A stretch of 64,000 nucleotides of DNA, from assembly GCF_015999305.1 (NCBI RefSeq), contig NZ_JAEAGP010000001.1, positions 2,232,001-2,296,000 of the forward strand, written 5' to 3'. A program made the translations under genes and the position numbers. Positions 23,952 through 31,509 of the stretch are shown here, in pieces; the stretch's first letter is position 1; the number at the start of each line of letters is the position of its first letter. The notes under the pieces were generated by a model, which had not been told where the DNA came from, searched no databases, and saw only the letters and a program-made list of their open reading frames with translations. Source of the stretch: Erythrobacter sp. YJ-T3-07. GTDB taxonomy: Bacteria > Pseudomonadota > Alphaproteobacteria > Sphingomonadales > Sphingomonadaceae.

Positions 23952-24757
23952 GCCAGCCATCGCAGGCCTTCACCGCATTCTGGCTCGGCTATGTGCCCTC
24001 GGGCGGGGCTGGCGAAGGCCCCCTGCTCGGCGACACGCCCGGCTATGTCGACCGCGTGGTTCTGGCCTTTTCCAACCTCTTCCCCGGCAACGTCACTTCC
24101 GATGCCTTCCTCCGGCAGTCGAACAGTGGGGACAAGATCGCGGAAGGGCTGAAGGCGCTCAGGGCGAACTCTCCGGACACCAAGGTGATGCTGTCGATCA
24201 TCGGCACACCCAACCCCGCCGTCGGCTGGAACACCGGCATCACCGATCCGGAGGCGTTCGGCCAGTGGCTCGCCTATGTCTGCGAAGAGCAGGGTTTCGA
24301 CGGGATCGACATCGACAACGAAGATCTGGACTCGTTTCCGGGCCAGCAGTTCGTCGACACGGTCAAGGCCATGCGAAAAAGCATGCCGGACAAGATCATC
24401 ACGCTCGACACCTATCTGTTCGAACGCGATCAGGAGGTCATCGCAGAGCTTGCCGATGACCTGACGTCGATCAGCACGATGGCCTATTTCCGCGACTTCA
24501 CGTCGATGACCGAGCTGGTCGAGCAGTATGCCGGGGTGATTGAGCCGGGCAAGATTTCGATCGGCGTCAAGGCGGACAAGGTCGGGCCGATCACGCAGGG
24601 CACTTCGCTGGAAGACACGATCGCTCTGGCGAAATGGAACCCGAGCGCAGGGCGCAAGGCCGGGATGATGCTGTGGAACCTGTCGCAGGATGTCGAGGCG
24701 GTCACCGGCCAGCCCGACGGATCGTGGACCAGGGCGATCCACGAGAACATGGAATAG
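23948..24757 (+). CDS. GH18-like glycoside hydrolase
   Basis: The GTG start overlaps the upstream stop by 4 nt; the product is 269 residues. The glycoside hydrolase 18 active-site motif DxxDxDxE is intact as DGIDIDNE (D118, D121, D123, E125) at the end of a predicted beta-4 strand, with upstream strand KVMLSIIG. GH18 enzymes hydrolyse chitin or the N-glycan core by substrate-assisted catalysis. The protein is shorter than most chitinases and has no signal peptide or carbohydrate-binding module, so it is either cytoplasmic or exported by an unusual route. It is 14 nt upstream of a lipase. Confidence 0.8.
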   Translation: MSQPSQAFTAFWLGYVPSGGAGEGPLLGDTPGYVDRVVLAFSNLFPGNVTSDAFLRQSNSGDKIAEGLKALRANSPDTKVMLSIIGTPNPAVGWNTGITDPEAFGQWLAYVCEEQGFDGIDIDNEDLDSFPGQQFVDTVKAMRKSMPDKIITLDTYLFERDQEVIAELADDLTSISTMAYFRDFTSMTELVEQYAGVIEPGKISIGVKADKVGPITQGTSLEDTIALAKWNPSAGRKAGMMLWNLSQDVEAVTGQPDGSWTRAIHENME

Positions 24758-24771
24758 GGACGGGGTCAGGG

Positions 24772-25758
24772 ATGCGCGAATTCCCGATCGACGATGCCCG
24801 GCTGATGACATTCGCCGGAATTGCCTACGGCGCGGTCGGGAAGATTCCCCGCTATCTTGCCGAAGCCCAGCTGCTGGCCGGTGAGTGGTCCATCATCTGG
24901 ATCCCGGCAGCCGGGCAGAACCCGGACAATCTGGCCTATATCGCGCTGAACGAGCAAGCCGGGTCTGCGGTGCTGGCGATCCGGGGTACCTACCCCGATC
25001 CCCTCTCGCCGATCTATTGGAACAATGGCCAGCAGGACAATCCGTTCGGGCCCATGGTGGCGTGGAAGGATAGCGCATCCGCGAAGATCTCTGGCGGGAC
25101 CAACACCGGATACACGAACCTCTCAGGCCTGCTCGATGCCGCGGGTAGGACGATCGCGGAGGCAGTGGCGGCGCTCGATCCCGGTATCAGCCTGTGCGTC
25201 ACCGGTCACAGCCTGGGCGGCACGCTGGCCCCGGTGCTGGCGCTGGATCTGGCCGATAGAGAACCGGACCGCACGATCTATTCGGTCAGCTTCGCCGGGA
25301 TGACTCCGGGCAATGCCGCGTTCGCAGCCCTTTTCGAAGGAGACGGCGGCCTGCCGGGGCGCATGCGGCGCATCTTCAACACCATCGATTCCGTCAGCTA
25401 CGGATGGAACGCGGTGCTCGCCACGCGCAATTTCTTCACCCCGTCACCGCGCGGCGGACCGCTGGTGACACTGTTCCTGTTCATCGCCTGGCTGCGGCTG
25501 AAGATCGGCGGCTATGGCTTCACCCCGATCGGCGAGAGCGTGGCGCTGCCGGGAACCGTGCAGAACGCTTCGAGCAAGCACGGCCTGGTCAGCTTCGTCA
25601 TCGAAACGCTGCACCAGCACATGCCGGATACCTATCTCGCGCTGCTAGGCGCTCCGCCGCTGCCGTTCTCGATCCTGTTCGGTGCGGTGACAAGCGATGG
25701 CCCCGCCCCGCCGGAAGTACATCCGCAGGGCAGGGCCATGCCTGTGTTTCACATCTGA
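24772..25758 (+). CDS. class 3 lipase-family alpha/beta hydrolase
   Basis: The start at 24772 (MREFPIDDARLMTFAGIAYG) gives 328 residues; the open frame upstream of it overlaps the GH18-like gene. The lipase class 3 nucleophile elbow is VTGHSLGGTLAP (S147), preceded by AVLAIRGTYPD, where the oxyanion residue lies. A late His-containing segment (SSKHGLVSFVIETLHQHMPD) may complete the triad. A hydrophobic run (LVTLFLFIAWLRL, about 224-236) could touch a membrane. No signal peptide is present. It is the last gene of the cassette and convergent with the SDR gene. Confidence 0.82.
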   Translation: MREFPIDDARLMTFAGIAYGAVGKIPRYLAEAQLLAGEWSIIWIPAAGQNPDNLAYIALNEQAGSAVLAIRGTYPDPLSPIYWNNGQQDNPFGPMVAWKDSASAKISGGTNTGYTNLSGLLDAAGRTIAEAVAALDPGISLCVTGHSLGGTLAPVLALDLADREPDRTIYSVSFAGMTPGNAAFAALFEGDGGLPGRMRRIFNTIDSVSYGWNAVLATRNFFTPSPRGGPLVTLFLFIAWLRLKIGGYGFTPIGESVALPGTVQNASSKHGLVSFVIETLHQHMPDTYLALLGAPPLPFSILFGAVTSDGPAPPEVHPQGRAMPVFHI

Positions 25759-25761
25759 GCG

Positions 25762-25796
25762 CCTCCACGCGAACGCGGAGGTCCGCGGTTAACGCG
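25762..25796. terminator. two short hairpins between convergent stops
   Basis: CCTC...GAGG with inner CGCG/CGCG (25762-25781) and CCGCG-GTTAA-CGCGG (25782-25796, overlapping the SDR stop) form consecutive hairpins in the 30-nt gap between the lipase and SDR genes. They lack T runs. Confidence 0.3.
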
Positions 25797-26574
25797 GAGC
25801 CATGCGGATCGCGCCGTCGAGACGCACGTCCTCGCCGTTGAAGTAGCTGTTTTCCAGCATGACCATCGCCAGCTTGGCGTATTCTTCCGGCTTGCCGAGA
25901 CGCTTGGGGAACGGCACCGAGGCGTTGAGCGCTTCGATCGCCTTTTCGGGCAGGCCCATCAGCAGCGGGGTGTGGAAGATGCCGGGCAGGATGGTGTTCA
26001 CCCGGATGCCCTCGCCCATCAGGTCGCGCGCGATCGGCAGGGTCATGCCGACGACGCCGCCCTTGGAGGCCGAGTAGGCCGCCTGGCCGATCTGACCGTC
26101 TTCAGCAGCAACCGATGCGGTGTTGACGATCGCGCCACGCTCACCATCCTCGTTCAGGGGATCGAGCGTCAGCATGCCGGCCGCCGAGTGCGCGATGCAG
26201 CGGAACGTGCCGACCAGATTGACTTGGATCACGAAGTCGAACGCACTAAGCGGGAAGTGCTTGATGCTGCCGTCTTCCTTGGAGCGGCTGGCGGTCTTGA
26301 TCGCGTTGCCGATGCCGGCGCAATTGACCAGAATACGCTCCTGACCGTGCGCTTCGCGCGCCTTAGCGAAGGCTGCGGCGACATCGTCTTCGCTGGTCAC
26401 GTTGACCTTGCAGAAGGTGCCGCCGAGTTCCTCGGCGACCTTCTGGCCTTCGTCTTCCTTCATGTCGAAGATCGCGACCTTGGCACCCTTCGCGGCAATG
26501 GCGCGTGCGGTGGCAAGGCCGAGTCCGGATGCGCCGCCGGTGACGACGGCAGGGGTGTTTGCGGAAATTTCCAT
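25789..26574 (-). CDS. short-chain dehydrogenase, 3-hydroxyacyl-CoA dehydrogenase-like
   Basis: The 261-residue SDR has the TGGASGLG cofactor motif (12-19), NCAG, the catalytic Ser in IVNTASVAAEDG and YSASK. The insert around 95-110 and the ending YFNGEDVRLDGAIRMAPR match type II 3-hydroxyacyl-CoA dehydrogenases (HSD17B10-like). It would oxidise a 3-hydroxyacyl-CoA with NAD+. It lies 92 nt downstream of a thiolase, which fits consecutive beta-oxidation steps; two hairpins lie in between. Confidence 0.9.
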   Translation of the reverse strand: MEISANTPAVVTGGASGLGLATARAIAAKGAKVAIFDMKEDEGQKVAEELGGTFCKVNVTSEDDVAAAFAKAREAHGQERILVNCAGIGNAIKTASRSKEDGSIKHFPLSAFDFVIQVNLVGTFRCIAHSAAGMLTLDPLNEDGERGAIVNTASVAAEDGQIGQAAYSASKGGVVGMTLPIARDLMGEGIRVNTILPGIFHTPLLMGLPEKAIEALNASVPFPKRLGKPEEYAKLAMVMLENSYFNGEDVRLDGAIRMAPR

Positions 26575-26596
26575 TTTTCGTCCTCTCTAGCGTGAG

Positions 26597-26655
26597 TCCC
26601 AGCGCAAGCCGGGACCTCGTTCAATCTCGTGGGAGGCCCCGGCTTTCGCCGGGGC
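26597..26655. repeat. paired hairpins between thiolase and SDR genes
   Basis: A first hairpin (26597-26616: GTCCC, internal mismatch, GC-GCAA-GC, GGGAC) is followed by a perfect one, GCCCCGGC-TTTC-GCCGGGGC (26636-26655). Two different strong stems 20 nt apart in a 92-nt gap suggest a REP-type pair or a processing/attenuation site reducing SDR expression relative to thiolase. Confidence 0.5.
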
Positions 26656-26666
26656 TCAGACTAGTG

Positions 26667-27839
26667 TCAAAGCGCTTCGACGATGGTCACGTTGGCGACG
26701 CCGCCACCTTCGCACATCGTCTGCAGACCGTACTTCTTGCCGCGCGCGTGCAGCGCGTGGATCAGCGTCGACATCAGCTTGGTGCCGCTCGCGCCGAGCG
26801 GGTGGCCCAGCGCGATCGCGCCGCCGTTGACGTTGAGCTTGTCCGGGTCCGCGCCGGTGTGCTTCAGCCATGCCATCGGCACCGGGGCGAAGGCTTCGTT
26901 GACTTCGTACAGGTCGATATCGTTGATGCTGAGCCCCGCTTTCTTGAGCGCCTTGTCGGTCGCGAACAGCGGTTCTTCCAGCATGATCACCGGGTCGCCC
27001 GCGGTCACCGTCAGGTCGACGATCCGCGCCAGCGGGGTCAGGCCGTGTTCCTTGAGCATTGCTTCGGAGACGATCAGCGCCGCGCTCGACCCATCGCAGA
27101 TCTGACTGGCCAGCGCCGCGGTAAGCCGACCTTCGGGGCTGAGCAGCTTGACCCCGGCGATCCCTTCCAGCGTGGCGTCGAAGCGGATGCCTTCGTCCAC
27201 CGTGTGCATTTCGGACCCTTCGGGCGTTTCGATCGGGATCGGCACGATTTCCTTGTCGAACGCGCCCGCCTTGGTCGCGGCGGCCGCTTTCTCGTGGCTG
27301 GCAAGCGCAAAGCGGTCCATCTCGTCCTTCGAGATATCGTGCTTCTTGGCCATCATCTCGGCGCCCATGAACTGGCTCCACTGGACGCCGGGATATTTCT
27401 CCTCGAGGCCCGGCGACTTATAATTGCCCAGCCCTTCCTTCATGTGGAACATCGCGGTCGAGCCCATCGGCACCCGCGTCATGCTTTCCACACCGCTGGC
27501 GATCACCACATCCTGCGTCCCGCTCATCACCGCCTGCGCGGCGAACTGGATCGCCTGCTGGCTGGAGCCGCACTGGCGATCGATCGTGACCGCCGGGGTG
27601 CCTTCGCCCAGATGCTTGGTCGCGAGCACCGCGTTGCGGCCGACCTGCATCGCCTGCTGGCCGCCCTGGCTGACGCAGCCCATGATCACGTCGTCGACCA
27701 CTTTGGGGTCGATTCCCGTTCGCTCGATCAGCGCATCCAGCGTCTGCGCGGCAAGGTCTACCGGATGGACATCCGCCAGCTTGCCGCCGCGCTTGCCCCC
27801 TGCAGTACGCACCGCATCAACGATATAAGCATCAGCCAT
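26667..27839 (-). CDS. acetyl-CoA C-acyltransferase (thiolase)
   Basis: Thiolases cleave 3-ketoacyl-CoA or join acetyl-CoA units. The 390-residue product has the nucleophilic Cys in DRQCGSSQQA (C90), NEAFAPVPMAW, the GGAIALGHPLGASG motif with catalytic His, and the second catalytic Cys in TMCEGGGVANVT. The loop MFHMKEGLGNYKSPGLEEKYPGVQWSQFMGAEMMA is typical of FadI-like and steroid-type thiolases in sphingomonads. With the SDR downstream it forms a beta-oxidation pair. Confidence 0.93.
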   Translation of the reverse strand: MADAYIVDAVRTAGGKRGGKLADVHPVDLAAQTLDALIERTGIDPKVVDDVIMGCVSQGGQQAMQVGRNAVLATKHLGEGTPAVTIDRQCGSSQQAIQFAAQAVMSGTQDVVIASGVESMTRVPMGSTAMFHMKEGLGNYKSPGLEEKYPGVQWSQFMGAEMMAKKHDISKDEMDRFALASHEKAAAATKAGAFDKEIVPIPIETPEGSEMHTVDEGIRFDATLEGIAGVKLLSPEGRLTAALASQICDGSSAALIVSEAMLKEHGLTPLARIVDLTVTAGDPVIMLEEPLFATDKALKKAGLSINDIDLYEVNEAFAPVPMAWLKHTGADPDKLNVNGGAIALGHPLGASGTKLMSTLIHALHARGKKYGLQTMCEGGGVANVTIVEAL

Positions 27840-27962
27840 GAGTCACTCTCCCAAGTTTCGTTTCGCAACCGAAGTGACGGGCAGGCTGCGCGGTGTCAAG
27901 CATGGCTGCGCGCGCCTAGCTTGCCTCACAGGTGGGCATGGGCCTATGCCCTGCCCCCAGCC

Positions 27963-28709
27963 ATGACCACCAGAACACTCTTCGAAATCAACCCCGACCT
28001 CGACCGCGCCGCGCTGGCGAAACGCTTCGCCCAAACTGGCCGCGTACAGGTGCGCGACGTGCTGACGCGCGAAGCGGCGGAGGAAATCCAGAGCATCCTG
28101 ATGAAGGGCACGCCGTGGGGCATGGCGGTGCGCGCGGGCGACAGCCCGGACACGCCGCCGCGCGGCTTTTCCAACGCGGAGATAATGGCCCCTGGCGGCG
28201 CGGACCAGGTGAACAGAATGGCCAATGCGGCAGCGCAGGCGACCGCGCGAGGCGACTATGGCTTCCGCTATGCCCAGTTCTCGCTGGTCGAGGCGGTCCA
28301 GAGGGGCTTCAATCCGGGCGGCCCGCACGAGTTGCTGCTCGAACATATCAACGCCCCGGATTTCATGGAGCTGGTGCGCGAGATCACCGGTTTCGACACG
28401 CTGGCCAAGGCAGACGGACAGGCGACCATGTTCGCGCCCCAGCACTATCTTGGGCGGCATAGCGACAGCCATGTCGCGGAAGGCTGGAAGGTCGCCTACG
28501 TGCTGAACTTCGCGCGGGAAGACTGGCACCCGGACTGGGGCGGATACCTGCTGTTCCTCGACGATGATGGCGACGTGATCGAAGGCTTTCGCCCGCGCTT
28601 CAACGCGCTGAACATGTTCGCCGTCCCCCAAAGCCATCTGGTCAGCTTTGTGCCCCCCTTCGCCCCCGCCGGTCGGCTGGCGATCACCGGCTGGTTCCGC
28701 GACCGCTGA
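27963..28709 (+). CDS. 2-oxoglutarate/Fe(II)-dependent oxygenase, prolyl-hydroxylase-like
   Basis: The 248-residue product starts at the ATG at 27963. It has a double-stranded beta-helix iron site: H166 and D168 in GRHSDSH, H225 in VPQSHLVSFV and the 2-oxoglutarate-binding R238 in RLAITGWFRDR. The layout is close to the Ofd1/prolyl 4-hydroxylase group, which hydroxylates protein residues. FLDDDGDVIEGFRPRFNALNMF is typical of that group. It shares a TGATG junction with the next gene, which also carries a putative 2OG oxygenase domain. Confidence 0.87.
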   Translation: MTTRTLFEINPDLDRAALAKRFAQTGRVQVRDVLTREAAEEIQSILMKGTPWGMAVRAGDSPDTPPRGFSNAEIMAPGGADQVNRMANAAAQATARGDYGFRYAQFSLVEAVQRGFNPGGPHELLLEHINAPDFMELVREITGFDTLAKADGQATMFAPQHYLGRHSDSHVAEGWKVAYVLNFAREDWHPDWGGYLLFLDDDGDVIEGFRPRFNALNMFAVPQSHLVSFVPPFAPAGRLAITGWFRDR

Positions 28710-30439
28710 TGGCGGGCACACCTTCGCTCTCTGCGCGCGAATGGTACGAACGCGCGATCGCGGCCGAACAGCGCGGCGCGAAGGACGAGGCCGAGGGGAT
28801 CATTACCCAGGGCCTTGGCGAGCATCCGAAAGAGGCGGCTCTGCATGACAGCGCGGGCAACCTCGCGATGCGGCGCGGCGAGTACGGGCTTGCGGCGGAA
28901 CGCTTTGCCGCCGCCGCGCGGCTTTCGCCCAGCCATCTGCCCTTTGCGATCAACATAGCGATCGCGCAAACCCAGGCCGATGCACCCGAGGCCGCGCTTG
29001 CTGCGCTCGTTCCACACGAAAGCGCGGGCCGCCGCGATGCCCGCTATTGCTCCACCCGCGCCAACGCCGCTCGGCTGGCGGGCGATCTGGCGCAGGCGGC
29101 GCGCTGGTACGACCAGTGCCTGACGATCGACGCCAATCACCCGCGCGGGATGGCAGGGCGTGCGCGCGTCGCGCTGGAGCGGGCAGAGCCCGATGTGCTG
29201 GCGCGGATCGACTTCGCCCTGCGCAGCCAGCAAAGCGATCCGAACCTGTGGCTAGGCCGTGCGCAGGCGCTCGACGCGATGGGCCACACCCAGGAAGCGC
29301 GCGCGCTGATGCAGCAGATCGCAGATCAGGCGCCGTCATGGCAGCCCGGGCTCGATTTTCTGGCACAGCTGCGCCTCGGCGCAGGCGAGAGCGACTTTGC
29401 CAGCCATTTCGAGGACGCGGCGCGCAAGGCGCCTGGCGACCCCAATATTGCGATCGCGCATATCGCGGCGCTGGGCGCTGGGGGCGAGCCGCTCGCCGCC
29501 AGAGAGCGGGCGACCGCGGCACGCGCCGCCTTTCCCGGGATCGAGCAGTTCGCCCTGCTCGAAGCGGTGTACGCGAGCGCGGTCGGCGACGACGAGCGGG
29601 CCGAACGGGCGATGGCGGCACTCTCAACCGACAGTCTCGACCGCGCCCTGCATGAAGCGCGGCACGCGCTGCGAACGGCGGATTGGAACGGCGCGGAGGC
29701 GGCCTTGGAGCACGCGCGCGGATTTGCGCCCTTCGACGTCAGCGCATGGGCGCTGACCGGCCTGTTGTGGCGCGTGACAGATCCCGAGAAGGCCGCGTGG
29801 CTGCACGAGCAGGAGGGGCTGGTCCAGCTGCTGCCGCTGGCCGAAGGCGACGAGGTCATGCCCCCCGCGATCGCACTGCTAGGCCGGCTGCACGATAGCT
29901 CCGCCTTCCCGCTCGGCCAGTCGCTGCGCGGGGGCACCCAGACGCGGGGCATCCTGTTCGACCGGACCGAACCCGCGCTCGCCGATCTGAAGCGCGCGAT
30001 CCTGTCGACCGTGGAAAGCTATCGGGAAGCCCTGCCTGCACGCGACCCGACGCATCCGCTACTCCGCTATCGCTCTGCCGAATGGCGGTTGAACGGATCG
30101 TGGTCGGTCAGATTGAGGTCGGGCGGCGATCACCACGCTCCGCATATCCACCCGCAGGGCATCCTCTCGTCGGCGCTGTATCTGATGCTGCCGCCGCCCG
30201 ATGAGGACGGCTCGCAGGGCACGCTCGAACTGGGTCGCCCTGCTCCCGACCTGCGGCTGGACCTGCCGCCGCTGCATCGGATCGCCCCCAAAGAAGGGCA
30301 TCTCGCCCTGTTCCCAAGCACGCTTTATCATGGCACAACCGCATTCGGGTCGGGAATGCGGATGACAGCCGCGTTCGATGTAATCGCCAGGGGGGGCTTG
30401 GGCGATGGGACAGACGACGACGGATCACGCCTGGAGTGA
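28709..30439 (+). CDS. TPR protein with C-terminal putative 2OG-Fe(II) oxygenase domain
   Basis: The 576-residue product has a long alpha-helical N-terminal part (about 1-350) with degenerate tetratricopeptide repeats such as ALHDSAGNLAMRRGEYGLAAERFAAAARLSP and QAARWYDQCLTIDANHP. It ends in a domain resembling the putative 2OG-Fe(II) oxygenase family: an iron-site HHAPHIHPQGILS (about 470) and LFPSTLYHGTTAF with a downstream Arg (GMRMTAAFDV). The TPR part probably presents a protein partner to the oxygenase domain. Its start overlaps the preceding oxygenase gene, and its end overlaps the next gene by 35 nt. Confidence 0.82.
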   Translation: MAGTPSLSAREWYERAIAAEQRGAKDEAEGIITQGLGEHPKEAALHDSAGNLAMRRGEYGLAAERFAAAARLSPSHLPFAINIAIAQTQADAPEAALAALVPHESAGRRDARYCSTRANAARLAGDLAQAARWYDQCLTIDANHPRGMAGRARVALERAEPDVLARIDFALRSQQSDPNLWLGRAQALDAMGHTQEARALMQQIADQAPSWQPGLDFLAQLRLGAGESDFASHFEDAARKAPGDPNIAIAHIAALGAGGEPLAARERATAARAAFPGIEQFALLEAVYASAVGDDERAERAMAALSTDSLDRALHEARHALRTADWNGAEAALEHARGFAPFDVSAWALTGLLWRVTDPEKAAWLHEQEGLVQLLPLAEGDEVMPPAIALLGRLHDSSAFPLGQSLRGGTQTRGILFDRTEPALADLKRAILSTVESYREALPARDPTHPLLRYRSAEWRLNGSWSVRLRSGGDHHAPHIHPQGILSSALYLMLPPPDEDGSQGTLELGRPAPDLRLDLPPLHRIAPKEGHLALFPSTLYHGTTAFGSGMRMTAAFDVIARGGLGDGTDDDGSRLE

Positions 30440-31322
30440 ATTCTGGGCGCAGCAGGGGCCGCCGCATGGCTGCTCCGGATGCCTGCCTGCGCGGTGGCAA
30501 TCGGTCTTTGCAACCCTTGAGAGGACGTGGCGCACGCTCGCCTCGCGCTTGCCGCAGGGCGCGTCGGTGCTCGATCTCGCGACCGGGGATGCGCGCGTGC
30601 TGCACTGGATCGGCACCAGTCGCCCGGATGCCGTGCTGACCGGGATCGATCTGGCCCCGCAACTGCCCCAGCCACCGCCGGGCGTGGATCTTCGTCCAGC
30701 CACCGCGATGGAAGACCTTCCCTTCGCAGACGCAAGCTTCGATGCGATCGTCAGCCAGTTCGGCGTCGAGTATGGCGACACGCCGCAAGTTGCGCAGGAG
30801 ATTGCCCGCGTGGCGAGCGACGACGCGGCGGTGGGCATGGTGATCCACCGTGGCGACGGCGCAATCCTGTCGCACAACCTCGCCCGGGCCGACCAGATCC
30901 GCTGGGTCGTCGATGAGATGGGCCTGATGGCCGAGACCAAGGCCGCGCTGAATGACGAGCCGCCGCCATGGCCCGATGCGACCGCGATGGTCGCCGAGAT
31001 CGTCGAGCAAGGGCGGGCGAAGCATGGCGACCGATCGGCCGCGTGGGAGATACCCGAGGCCGTGCGGCGCTCGCTGCTGATGGGCGCGCAGGCGGGCGAT
31101 ACTGTAGCGGGCCTTGCCGCCCTGCTCGACCGGATCGAGGCGCAGGCGCGCAATGAACTCGCGCGGATCGCCTCGCTGGAGGCCGCCTGCGCGACGGCCG
31201 ATGCGCGAGACGGGTTCTTCGGGGCGTTCGCCGATGCCGGCCTTATGGTTGGCCGAACCGAAGAGTTGAGCGATGCGGCCGGCCGTGTCTTTGCCGAAAT
31301 GATCGCGATCGAGCGCGCCTGA
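30405..31322 (+). CDS. SAM-dependent methyltransferase
   Basis: The 305-residue product has class I methyltransferase motifs: VLDLATGDARVLHWI (motif I), TGIDLAPQ (motif II, acidic ribose-binding residue), DLRPATAMEDLPFADASFDAIVSQFGVEY (motifs III-IV). A conserved-looking N-terminus HAWSEFWAQQGPPHGCSGCLP carries a CxxC. The second half is helical and may bind the acceptor. The substrate is unknown. It overlaps the TPR/oxygenase gene by 35 nt, so the three genes form one unit of protein- or metabolite-modifying enzymes. Confidence 0.85.
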   Translation: MGQTTTDHAWSEFWAQQGPPHGCSGCLPARWQSVFATLERTWRTLASRLPQGASVLDLATGDARVLHWIGTSRPDAVLTGIDLAPQLPQPPPGVDLRPATAMEDLPFADASFDAIVSQFGVEYGDTPQVAQEIARVASDDAAVGMVIHRGDGAILSHNLARADQIRWVVDEMGLMAETKAALNDEPPPWPDATAMVAEIVEQGRAKHGDRSAAWEIPEAVRRSLLMGAQAGDTVAGLAALLDRIEAQARNELARIASLEAACATADARDGFFGAFADAGLMVGRTEELSDAAGRVFAEMIAIERA

Positions 31323-31450
31323 CGCCCGGCAGAGGCGTCGCCAGTTCCTTTCTTACCCGAACGAAGGCTTCCCGGGCCGTGGCCTCGCCCGGCATCGCTG
31401 TCCGGCGTGACGCCTTCCCGACCAGCACATGCAGAACCCCTGACGGCATA

Positions 31451-31488
31451 AAAAAACGGCGGGCTCCGAAGAGCCCGCCGCCTTTTTT
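31451..31488. terminator. bidirectional Rho-independent terminator
   Basis: The stem CGGCGGGCTC/GAGCCCGCCG (31457-31466 and 31471-31480) with loop CGAA is flanked by A6 on the left and T6 on the right, so it works on both strands. It lies between the methyltransferase (forward) and TonB-dependent receptor 1 (reverse). Confidence 0.88.
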
Positions 31489-31509
31489 CTCGGCTTTCGC
31501 CGCGCGTGA

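Noticed and set aside
26559..27962. Very long forward open frame joined to the 2OG oxygenase gene
   Set aside because: The part before 27963 is antisense to the thiolase gene, lacks protein-family sequence and arises from the high-GC third-position pattern.
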